A stretch of DNA of 32,636 nt, taken from Planctomycetota bacterium. GTDB lineage: Bacteria; Planctomycetota; MHYJ01; WSZJ01. The notes under the pieces were generated by a model. It made no database searches, was not told the DNA's origin, and saw nothing but the letters and a program-made list of their open reading frames with translations. Shown piece by piece: positions 7,132-13,668 of the stretch (the first letter of the stretch is position 1; the number at the start of each line of letters is the position of its first letter). The stretch covers positions 1 to 32,636 of the forward strand of contig WSZJ01000023.1 in the NCBI GenBank assembly GCA_009773755.1, read 5' to 3'. A program made the position numbers and the translations under genes.

Positions 7132-7164
7132 ACATGTTGACATGTAATTAGTATACGGTATAAT
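7132..7164 (+). promoter_or_regulatory. Consensus sigma70 promoter with overlapping dyad
   Basis: TTGACA (7137-7142) and TATAAT (7159-7164) are both perfect consensus hexamers, separated by 16 nt. Two copies of the palindrome ACATGT (7132-7137 and 7140-7145) overlap the -35 box and look like an operator. The stretch is A/T-rich, unlike its surroundings. It drives the four-helix-bundle gene, whose start is 28 nt past the -10. Confidence 0.8.
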
Positions 7165-7191
7165 ACATCAACAACACTTGGAGGGCGGTTC

Positions 7192-7656
7192 GTGGAACAG
7201 ACCCGCGGTTACAGGGACCTGAAGGCATGGCAGAAGGGCATCAAGCTCGCGGCTCCCGTTTACGAGCTCGTCAAGAAGTTGCCCCGGGAGGAGTTGTTCG
7301 AGATGAGCGCGCAAATGCGAAAGGCCGTGGTCTCAGTACCGGCAAACATCGCCGAGGGCCAGGCTCGAAGGGAACCTGGCGAATTCCTCTACCACCTGGG
7401 AGTCGCACGCGGAAGCCTTGCCGAGTTGGACACTCTCATCGAGGTCGGCATCGAAGTCGGATACTTCGCTCGCGAAGCGGTTTCGCCTCTGGCGGATCTG
7501 ATCACCGAGCTCAGGCGGATTCTCCAAGGCCTGATCACCGCCATTGAGAATCACTCGGGCCTAGCCAGTCCCGTTACTCCCACTCGCCCTTGGCCGAAAT
7601 GGCCGCGGACCGCCAATCCTGCTCGTACCACTGAGATCCGGAATCCACCCGCATGA
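7192..7656 (+). CDS. Four-helix-bundle protein (S23 / 23S rRNA intervening-sequence protein family)
   Basis: A 154-residue protein; the first 120 residues match the four-helix-bundle family first found in 23S rRNA intervening sequences: RDLKAWQKGIKLA, YELVKKLPREELFEMSAQMR, AVVSVPANIAEGQARR, LGVARGSLAELDTLIEVG and a final helix ITELRRILQGLITAIENH. Members form small oligomers; function is unknown, though the fold is shared with Avd of diversity-generating retroelements. The GTG at 7192 has GGAGGG six nt upstream. The last 34 residues are Pro/Arg/Thr-rich, unlike the family, and run toward the right heptad array, suggesting loss of the original stop. It sits away from any clear rRNA gene and is bracketed by inverted heptad arrays. 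Confidence 0.9.
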   Translation: MEQTRGYRDLKAWQKGIKLAAPVYELVKKLPREELFEMSAQMRKAVVSVPANIAEGQARREPGEFLYHLGVARGSLAELDTLIEVGIEVGYFAREAVSPLADLITELRRILQGLITAIENHSGLASPVTPTRPWPKWPRTANPARTTEIRNPPA

Positions 7657-7670
7657 CCAAATTCCTCTCA

Positions 7671-7703
7671 CGTCTCCCGACTCCCGTCTCCCGACTCCCG
7701 TCT
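7671..7703. repeat. Heptad array, CGTCTCC/CGACTCC alternating (right arm)
   Basis: Units in register are CGTCTCC, CGACTCC, CGTCTCC, CGACTCC, CGTCT, equivalent to a 14-bp tandem repeat. On the opposite strand the units are GGAGACG and GGAGTCG, so this is the inverted counterpart of the array at 7067-7091. It begins 14 nt after the four-helix-bundle stop. Confidence 0.85.
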
Positions 7704-7723
7704 ACATTCAAGACACTCCAACG

Positions 7724-7753
7724 AAAAAGGCCGCCCGGGTTCGCCGGGCGGCC
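7724..7753 (-). terminator. Intrinsic terminator of the HTH/TM gene
   Basis: Read leftward, a perfect 10-bp GC stem (GGCCGCCCGG with CCGGGCGGCC, 7753-7729) is followed by TTTTT. It lies 19 nt past the stop of the leftward gene at 7773. Confidence 0.93.
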
Positions 7754-7772
7754 TCTGGATCGGCTGGCTCTA

Positions 7773-8633
7773 TTACTTGGCTTCGGCCGGCTTCTCAGGC
7801 GCCGCTTTGCCGGACATCAGGTTCTTCAGGTCCGTCTCGACATCCTTCATCCCGAACGTCCCGACGACGGTCGCCGAGAGGTCGCCCGCGAATCCGCTCG
7901 GCACATTGATCCGCGCCTTGTCGCCGTCCGTCACGATGCGGATGTTGTCGAGAAGCACCGCACCCATCATCCCGAGCATCAGCGCCGCGAGCACGAGCAA
8001 CGTCGTCAGCACCGGGTGGGACTGGATCGGCGCTACCGCCATCATCTGCGGCCCGCTGCGCGGCTGAACCTGCTCCTGCAGCCCGCTCCGCTTCGCCTTC
8101 ACCGACGGCTCCTGCACCGTCGCCGCGCCTTCGGCCGCTTCGTCGAACTGCAGCGGCTCCGTCGTCATTCCGGTCTTGCCTTCGCCTTCGATGAAGGTCT
8201 CTTCGGTCGCCATGCCGCCCGACTTCGGGCCTTCATTGGTCACCGTGAGATCGCTGTCGTCGAAGATCATTTCCTCGGTGATGCCGGTCGTGTCGCCGGA
8301 AACCGTTTCTTCCTTCGCCGCAGCCTGTTCGCCGCCGGTTTCGAGCTGGGGAAGCGCCGTCTCGTCGACGCCGCCGCCGCTGACGTTGTCCATGTCGAGG
8401 ATCGTCTCGCCGGTCTCGGCCTGGTGGCCCTTGGAGGCGCCGCCCGCGGGGAGGATGATCGTCGGCTCCGTGACACGGCCCTTCTTGAGGGACTCGACGT
8501 CGTCCTTGCGGAACTTCATCTTGTTTTCGTCGCGGAACGCGCGCAACTCACCTTCGGACACCATGCGCTTGAGTTCGTCCTCGTCGAGCTGGAGCTCTCC
8601 GAGCACGTCTTCAAAACTGAAATAGTCAGCCAT
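7773..8633 (-). CDS. MerR/excisionase-like HTH protein with C-terminal membrane helix
   Basis: A 286-residue protein of unknown role. Residues 5-50 resemble a MerR/excisionase-type helix-turn-helix: two short helices, then GELRAFRDENKMKFRKDDVE, the usual wing. Residues about 55-200 form a long acidic, Thr/Gly/Glu-rich linker. A membrane helix spans about 207-229, leaving a short C-terminal domain outside. The layout suggests a cytoplasmic N-terminus tethered to the membrane; whether it binds DNA or protein cannot be told. The ATG at 8633 has AGGAG 10 nt upstream and is preferred over a TTG at 8642 that abuts the same AGGAG. It follows the gene at 8682 by 48 nt, and both end at the terminator at 7724. 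Confidence 0.85.
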   Translation of the reverse strand: MADYFSFEDVLGELQLDEDELKRMVSEGELRAFRDENKMKFRKDDVESLKKGRVTEPTIILPAGGASKGHQAETGETILDMDNVSGGGVDETALPQLETGGEQAAAKEETVSGDTTGITEEMIFDDSDLTVTNEGPKSGGMATEETFIEGEGKTGMTTEPLQFDEAAEGAATVQEPSVKAKRSGLQEQVQPRSGPQMMAVAPIQSHPVLTTLLVLAALMLGMMGAVLLDNIRIVTDGDKARINVPSGFAGDLSATVVGTFGMKDVETDLKNLMSGKAAPEKPAEAK

Positions 8634-8681
8634 CGGGGTCAATCTCCTATCGTCGGTTGGGGCCGGTGAGTTTGGGGGACG

Positions 8682-9074
8682 CTACTTCTTGCCTTCCTTT
8701 TCCTTGCGCTTCTTCTCGGCTTCCTCGATTTCCTTCTGCGCTTCCTGCACCGAGAGGCCCTTGCCATTCGAGCTGAAGTCGTACGCCTTGATGTCCCAGA
8801 CGATGCGGCGCGCGGCGATGAATACAAGGTTCTTGCTCTGTTCCACCTTGTAAACCGCGAGAGTCGCGTCTTCCGGAGGCGTCGTCTTGAGCACGTAGAC
8901 CAGCGCGCCCAGGTCGGCGGCCGAGGAGGACGGGGTCGCGAGGACCAGTCCGCCGCCGGCTTCCCCGTTCGCTTCGGCGTAAGCCTTGGCGCCAGGGTGG
9001 GAAAGGAGGAACCCGAGCGTGGCGACGATGGCGCCCGCAAGAATCCCGGTCAAAAAGACGTTTACGCGGTTCAT
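8682..9074 (-). CDS. Small single-pass membrane protein of unknown function
   Basis: A 130-residue protein. Residues 6-26 are a membrane or signal-anchor helix (VFLTGILAGAIVATLGFLL); the middle is a compact alpha/beta stretch; the C-terminus is a highly charged Glu/Lys helix from about residue 108. The ATG at 9074 has GGAGG 4 nt upstream; upstream codons are in frame to 9134 but have no better site. It is co-directional with the HTH/TM gene 48 nt downstream and probably shares its promoter and terminator, which suggests a functional pair at the membrane. No family recognised. Confidence 0.75.
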   Translation of the reverse strand: MNRVNVFLTGILAGAIVATLGFLLSHPGAKAYAEANGEAGGGLVLATPSSSAADLGALVYVLKTTPPEDATLAVYKVEQSKNLVFIAARRIVWDIKAYDFSSNGKGLSVQEAQKEIEEAEKKRKEKEGKK

Positions 9075-9132
9075 GAAGCCTCCGCAATGGCAGGACTCGG
9101 GGTCCCCCCCCGATGATGGGCCGACGCACATC

Positions 9133-9162
9133 AAATTACCATCGGCGACCGCTGGACTTCAA
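9133..9162 (-). promoter_or_regulatory. Possible promoter for the two-gene membrane operon
   Basis: On the minus strand TTGAAG (9162-9157) and TAATTT (9138-9133) are 18 nt apart in the short gap after the aroA stop, about 60 nt before the start at 9074. The spacing is acceptable; the hexamers are moderate matches. Confidence 0.35.
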
Positions 9163-9180
9163 GCTTCTTTTAGGCAAATT

Positions 9181-10446
9181 TCAGGGTGATTCCGAAAGAG
9201 GGAGGAAGAGGTCCCAGAAGGACGGGAATGACTTCGCGACGACGCCGGGGTGTTCGATGGAAATTCCGGGGACGCGCAGGCCCGCGACGGCGAAAGCCAT
9301 CGCCATTCGATGGTCGCCGTGCACGGCAATCCGGGCTCCGCGAAGCGGTTCCGGGCGGATGGTCCAGCCGTCCTCGTGCGTTTCGACCCGCGCGCCCAGC
9401 CGGCTCAATTCGGAAGCGGTGTCCGCGAGGCGATCGGTTTCCTTCACGCGGAGATTCGTGGCGCCGCGAAGGCGGCTTTCACCTGTAGCCAGCGCCGCAA
9501 GTACGGCGAAGGTCTGCGCAGAATCGGGCATCCGGGAAAAGTCGGCCTCGACACCGCGAAGCGCCTCAGGCCCGCGCACGGTGACACCGCCCGCATCTTC
9601 GTCGATCGCACATCCCATCCTCTCGAGCACGCCGAGAAACTCGAGATCTCCCTGCAGCCCTTTCCGCTTCAACCCCGCCACCCGCATGCGCCCCCCTGTC
9701 GCCGCCGCGGCGGCGAAAAAGTAATTGGCGCCGGTCGCGTCGGGCTCGACGTCGAACGCGGACGCCCGCGGCGGGCCGACCACGTTCCAGTCGCCCGGGC
9801 CGGCGTGAACTCGAACGCCGAATCGCCGGAGGGCGTCGACGGTCATGTCGACGTAGGAAGCGGAGGCGACGGGACCTGCGGTTCTTATGCGAAGCCCGGG
9901 TGCGTCGACGGCCGCGCCGGCGATGAGGAGCGCCGAGAGGAACTGCGACGAGACGCTCGCGTCGACAAACACGCTTTTGGGCGTCAATCCGAAGCTCGAC
10001 ACGCGAAGCGGAGGATGCCCCTCCTTCCCCAGCCACCGGATCGCCGCGCCAAGATCGCTTGCCGCACGCGCCAGCTCCCCGATCGGCCGTTCGCGGAGCC
10101 GCGCGTCGCCGTCGAGCGTGAAATCGCCCGGGAGGGCGAGGCAGAGGCCGAGCATGAAGCGCAGCGCGGTACCCGAACCGCCCAGGTTCAGCTCGGCGCG
10201 GGTCTCCTGCGCCGGGCCGGTAACGAGAATCTCGTCCGCCGCGAATTCGACCTTCGCCCCGAGAGCGGAAATCGCGGCCGCACACCGCCGGACGTCGTCG
10301 TTATCCCCCCAGCCGCGGATCGAGGACCGCCCGCCGGCGAGCGCGGCGAGGCAGAGCGCGCGCTGCGTCCACGATTTCGAGCCGGGCACGCGGATGTCCG
10401 CATCGATTGCGACGGAGGGCGGAATGGGAAGCAGGTCGGGAAGCAC
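9181..10446 (-). CDS. aroA: 3-phosphoshikimate 1-carboxyvinyltransferase (EPSP synthase)
   Basis: Sixth step of the shikimate pathway: transfers enolpyruvyl from phosphoenolpyruvate to shikimate-3-phosphate in the cytoplasm. The 421-residue length is typical. Signatures are present in order: PGSKSWTQRA (Lys24), LGGSGTALRF (89-97), LRERPIGEL (117-125), SSQFLSALL (166-174), MPDSAQ with catalytic Asp308, LRVKETDRL (332-340) and HGDHRMAMAF (376-385). The PEP-site loop reads GGSGT instead of the common GNAGT, with Gly-Ser in place of Asn-Ala. The start is GTG at 10446, with GGAG 7 nt upstream. The ribosome-binding site begins right after the T tract of the terminator of the preceding gene, so aroA transcription must depend on readthrough or on a start site inside that gap or the upstream gene. 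Confidence 0.96.
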   Translation of the reverse strand: MLPDLLPIPPSVAIDADIRVPGSKSWTQRALCLAALAGGRSSIRGWGDNDDVRRCAAAISALGAKVEFAADEILVTGPAQETRAELNLGGSGTALRFMLGLCLALPGDFTLDGDARLRERPIGELARAASDLGAAIRWLGKEGHPPLRVSSFGLTPKSVFVDASVSSQFLSALLIAGAAVDAPGLRIRTAGPVASASYVDMTVDALRRFGVRVHAGPGDWNVVGPPRASAFDVEPDATGANYFFAAAAATGGRMRVAGLKRKGLQGDLEFLGVLERMGCAIDEDAGGVTVRGPEALRGVEADFSRMPDSAQTFAVLAALATGESRLRGATNLRVKETDRLADTASELSRLGARVETHEDGWTIRPEPLRGARIAVHGDHRMAMAFAVAGLRVPGISIEHPGVVAKSFPSFWDLFLPLSESP

Positions 10447-10457
10447 GGGCGCGCTCC

Positions 10458-10487
10458 AAAAAAAAATCCCCGCCCGTGGGCGGGGAT
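10458..10487 (-). terminator. Intrinsic terminator between the secreted protein gene and aroA
   Basis: Read leftward, ATCCCCGCCC pairs with GGGCGGGGAT around a 2-nt centre (10487-10466), then nine T. It lies 14 nt past the stop at 10502 and only 11 nt before the aroA start, so it may also act as an attenuator of aroA. Confidence 0.95.
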
Positions 10488-10501
10488 CGGAAAACGCGGT
10501 G

Positions 10502-11164
10502 TTATTTCTTCTTGTCGTAGAACTGGATCGACTTCAGAACCTGTTCGATCTCTTCGCCCGAATGCTTTCCATCGGCCTTTTCCTCGCCGGGCGCGCAGCC
10601 GACACGGATCTCGTACGTGTACTTGCTGTCCTTCTTGCAGACGAGGACGCGGACGTAATGCGACCCGCCGTACTTCTTGTGCTCGCCGTAGCAGGAGAAC
10701 TGGTAGCACTTTCCGCACGGATAAACCGCCTTGTCCGTCTCCTGGATGTTCTTCGGATTCTTGTACTCGTCCGCCATCCACTTGTCGAAGATCGCCCTCG
10801 CAAATCCCTTCGTCGAACTCGGGGTCCCCTCCCAGTCACCGATCTTGAACTTGCCCTGGGTGTCGTAGCGGAAGGCGAAGACGCGAACGAGGGGAGGCGA
10901 CTTCATCTGGTCGCCGTCCTTGTTGTCGGCGGCCCATTTCAAAAGCATGAACTGCACGCCGTCAGCGTCCTTGAAGTAGCTGTCCCAAGAGCCGGCGCCG
11001 ACGATCTTCCACTGGTCCTTTCCCTTGGGTTTCCAGACTTTGACGCCGTCTTCATTGTCGAAGAGATCCATGTCCGGTTTCGGGTCCTCGGCCACGGCAG
11101 GCCGCTGAACGGCGAGAGCGGTCGCGACGGCCAGAAAGGCGATGACAGGCAGCAGTTTCTTCAC
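10502..11164 (-). CDS. Secreted Cys-containing protein of unknown function
   Basis: A 220-residue protein, 195 after signal cleavage predicted at AVA/ED (residue 25). The mature protein is Lys-, Asp- and aromatic-rich, with five Cys: 150, 153 and 158 in CGKCYQFSCYG, then 176 and 190, which could form disulfides or a metal site. Residues 160-190 look like beta strands (YVRVLVCKK, YTYEIRVGC). The start is GTG at 11164 with GGAGG 5 nt upstream; the frame is open to 11257 but the GTG directly begins a classic signal peptide. A strong promoter with a dyad precedes it, and an intrinsic terminator follows, so it is a one-gene unit. Family not recognised. Confidence 0.85.
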   Translation of the reverse strand: MKKLLPVIAFLAVATALAVQRPAVAEDPKPDMDLFDNEDGVKVWKPKGKDQWKIVGAGSWDSYFKDADGVQFMLLKWAADNKDGDQMKSPPLVRVFAFRYDTQGKFKIGDWEGTPSSTKGFARAIFDKWMADEYKNPKNIQETDKAVYPCGKCYQFSCYGEHKKYGGSHYVRVLVCKKDSKYTYEIRVGCAPGEEKADGKHSGEEIEQVLKSIQFYDKKK

Positions 11165-11210
11165 GGCGTCCTCCCTCGTTTCAGGAAAGTATGGGTCGAT
11201 GGGTGTGGTG

Positions 11211-11257
11211 TTCCTGGAGTGTCCAGGAATTATAGGACGTTGGGCCCGGCGCGCCAA
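11211..11257 (-). promoter_or_regulatory. Promoter plus dyad (operator or leader hairpin) for the secreted protein
   Basis: On the minus strand TTGGCG (11257-11252) is followed after 17 nt by a perfect TATAAT (11234-11229). The dyad TTCCTGG-N5-CCAGGAA (11229-11211) begins at the last base of the -10 and covers the expected start site. It could be a repressor site or a stem at the 5' end of the mRNA. The start codon is about 65 nt downstream of the -10. Confidence 0.65.
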
Positions 11258-11342
11258 GGTGAAAAGTGCGGCCGGAATTCCTGCCTTGATGGACGCGGGG
11301 AGGGAGCCGGCGTTACGGTTTGAAAGAAGCGGAAGCGGATGC

Positions 11343-13628
11343 CTACTTCCTGGACTGTTCGTCGCGCCACTTCTGCCAGTCGAGGAAATGAGTCCCGAAA
11401 TCCTGCCCCGTGGCCTTCTTGAGCGCGTCGGCGGCTGACTTCCGGATGCGGTCGGTGCCGTCCTGCAGGAACCCGATGAGGGCGTCGAGGATCGCGGGCT
11501 CGGCGCCGAAGCCGCCGAGGTACTCGATGAGGACGGGCCGCAGGCTGGTTTTCTCCACCGTGGCGGCCTGGATCATCGCGGGGATCGCTTCCTTCACGGC
11601 TTTCTGCGACAGCTCGCGCGCCGCGTTACGGCGGGTCATCATGTCGGCGCTCTTGAGGTCGGAGATGAGCGTCGCAGTGGCGTCGACGGCGTCCGGCGGA
11701 GTGGGCTCCGCAACGGGCTGCCGGGTGCGGACGTGAAAGGTCCCCTTCACGGCATTGTCACGGACCTTGACCCAGTCGGCGTCCGCCGTGAGCGGCGAGA
11801 GTCCGAAGTCGGAGCCGACCTCGTAGATCGGCAGGTACCGGTAGTAGACCTCGAGGTTGATGACGCTCATCGCGGTGGCGTAGACGCGGCCGCCGAACGT
11901 GGCATCGGAGGTCACGGGGTCCCAGCTCCCCTTTTCGTGACCGTCCGTGCGCTGCGCGCCGAGAGTGACTTCACGCATCTTCGCGTTCCATTTCTCCCAG
12001 TCTTCGCCGCCGAAGTGGAACATCGCGAGCGTCGCGTAGTAGTTGTAGTAGAGCGACCAGTGGCCCGCGGCCTTGCGCGCCGCGAGCATCGACCAGTGGG
12101 CGCAGGAGCCCCATTCATCGTCGAAGCGCGGCGGAACGCGGCGGATGATGGCGGCGAATTTTTCCTGGGTGGGATGGTCGTCCGGGATGCCGAGGTAGGC
12201 GCGCGTCACCCATCCGGCCGCGACGATCGAATTGCACCCCTCCTGCATCACCTGCTGCGGTCCTTCGAGCTCGTAGGCGATCTTCCCCGACTTGCGGTCG
12301 GTGACGCTCTCCATGTAGACCTTCGCCATCTCCCACGCCTTCTTCGGCACCGCAAGCCCCGCGGCGCGCGCGCTTCGAAGGAGCATCACCTGCCATGAAG
12401 CGACGTTCGTGTCTCCGCGACCCGAGCGGTAGTTACCGTAGTCCCAGCCGCCGTTGTCCTGCTGGGCCGTGCACGTGTGATTGACGGCGAGCTGCGCGTG
12501 AGGCCGCAGGCGCGGGTCGTGCGTCAGCGAGTACGCCTCGATCAAAGCGATCCCCGCCATCCCGTGCGAGACCGTCGAACGCTCGCTCTCACGGTCGCTC
12601 GAGATCAGGCAGCCGTCCGCCCGCTGAGATTTGCAGAGGAACTGAAGCGCCCGGTCCACGACGTCGCAGAAGGGATGCCGGGGTGGCTTCTCCTGCCCCG
12701 AGACCTCCGTGCGCTGGTCGTCCATCTGCGTGTACCCCGCACCGAGGAACGCCAGCGCCGCCAGCCCCGTCGCCGCGCACTTGTATGCGTCGTAGTGGTG
12801 CGCCCAGTACTCCTCGCGTCCGTCCTCGCACTTTTTCCCCGCCGGGCACCGTCTCGAGTACGACACAAGATCCCAGCTCCCGTCCGCGCTCTGGTGATCC
12901 GCGAGCCACGCGAGCCCGTCGCTTACCGCCTGCTCGGAGACGCCGTCGCCGCCGTAGCGCTTGAGCGCGTTCCCGCGCCCCGCCCCGCCGCGACCGGCGT
13001 AGATCCCGCCGAACCCCGCGTCTCCCGCCGTCTGGTCGCCCGTGACCCGGATCGGCAGCGGCGAGGGTCCCGCCGTCGAGGCGACAGGAGGCAGCCGCAT
13101 CGAGTCCGTGTCAGGCTTTCCCGTTTCCGCGGCTTCCTTCGGCGGGCCCGCCGGCGGCGAATCCTCCGAGTCCTTCCCTTTGATCCCGTTGTCCTGGTCG
13201 CCCTCCTGCAGCCCGCCCGGCGAGCCGATCCGCAGCGCCACGCGGAAAATCTGCCCGAGCCGCTGGTGCGGCTTGAAGTAGACGACGTTCATGAGGATGA
13301 CCCCGGCCAGCAGGTGAAGCGCGAGCGAGAACGCCCAGGCAGGGCTCCGCCTCACCCACGACTGCGGATCCTGCGACTCCGCGATCGCGCGCTTCTCAGC
13401 CCGCTCCTTCCGCGCCGCGATGTCCCGGGAGAGCCCGCGCACGTTCCGCGGCACCTTGCCTCGCGGGCCGCTCTTATTTGTGCTCTTCGGCCGCGACCAG
13501 ATCCGCTTCTTTGTGGAAGCGGCCTTCGGCGCCGCCGGATGCATCCGCTTCAGGAACGCTGCTGCGGTTGAGGACAGCGAGGCCGTCGGGGCCGGGGGAA
13601 CGCCGTTGTCGGGAACTTTTGTTTCCAT
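11343..13628 (-). CDS. Membrane-anchored toroid (prenyltransferase/squalene-oxidase-like) protein with HEAT repeats, paralogue 1
   Basis: A 761-residue protein. Residues 1-95 are basic and Pro/Ala-rich. One membrane helix spans about 97-118 and contains Ser101-Leu-Ala-Leu-His105, the Ser-x3-His spacing of the TonB anchor. A linker carries GDQDNGIKGKDSEDSPPAG (143-161) and a Gly-rich GGIYAGRGG (207-215). Residues about 230-640 form an alpha-toroid of squalene-cyclase type with repeated QxxxGxW-like units such as LADHQSADGSWD and AQQDNGGWDY. Residues about 655-755 are HEAT repeats ending in a Trp-x2-Trp tail. No DxDDTA catalytic motif, so it is probably not a cyclase. Last of three co-directional paralogues; 40-nt gap to the previous one. 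The ATG at 13628 has only a weak ribosome-binding site. Confidence 0.88.
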   Translation of the reverse strand: METKVPDNGVPPAPTASLSSTAAAFLKRMHPAAPKAASTKKRIWSRPKSTNKSGPRGKVPRNVRGLSRDIAARKERAEKRAIAESQDPQSWVRRSPAWAFSLALHLLAGVILMNVVYFKPHQRLGQIFRVALRIGSPGGLQEGDQDNGIKGKDSEDSPPAGPPKEAAETGKPDTDSMRLPPVASTAGPSPLPIRVTGDQTAGDAGFGGIYAGRGGAGRGNALKRYGGDGVSEQAVSDGLAWLADHQSADGSWDLVSYSRRCPAGKKCEDGREEYWAHHYDAYKCAATGLAALAFLGAGYTQMDDQRTEVSGQEKPPRHPFCDVVDRALQFLCKSQRADGCLISSDRESERSTVSHGMAGIALIEAYSLTHDPRLRPHAQLAVNHTCTAQQDNGGWDYGNYRSGRGDTNVASWQVMLLRSARAAGLAVPKKAWEMAKVYMESVTDRKSGKIAYELEGPQQVMQEGCNSIVAAGWVTRAYLGIPDDHPTQEKFAAIIRRVPPRFDDEWGSCAHWSMLAARKAAGHWSLYYNYYATLAMFHFGGEDWEKWNAKMREVTLGAQRTDGHEKGSWDPVTSDATFGGRVYATAMSVINLEVYYRYLPIYEVGSDFGLSPLTADADWVKVRDNAVKGTFHVRTRQPVAEPTPPDAVDATATLISDLKSADMMTRRNAARELSQKAVKEAIPAMIQAATVEKTSLRPVLIEYLGGFGAEPAILDALIGFLQDGTDRIRKSAADALKKATGQDFGTHFLDWQKWRDEQSRK

Positions 13629-13668
13629 ATGTTGAGAGGCGCCGTTCCCCCCGGATGGCGCCCGGCCG

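Noticed and set aside
7192..7656. Avd protein of a diversity-generating retroelement
   Set aside because: The fold is similar, but there is no reverse transcriptase, template repeat or variable repeat in the window.
8634..8642. TTG start for the HTH/TM protein
   Set aside because: It would begin one base after AGGAG, too close; the ATG at 8633 has proper spacing.
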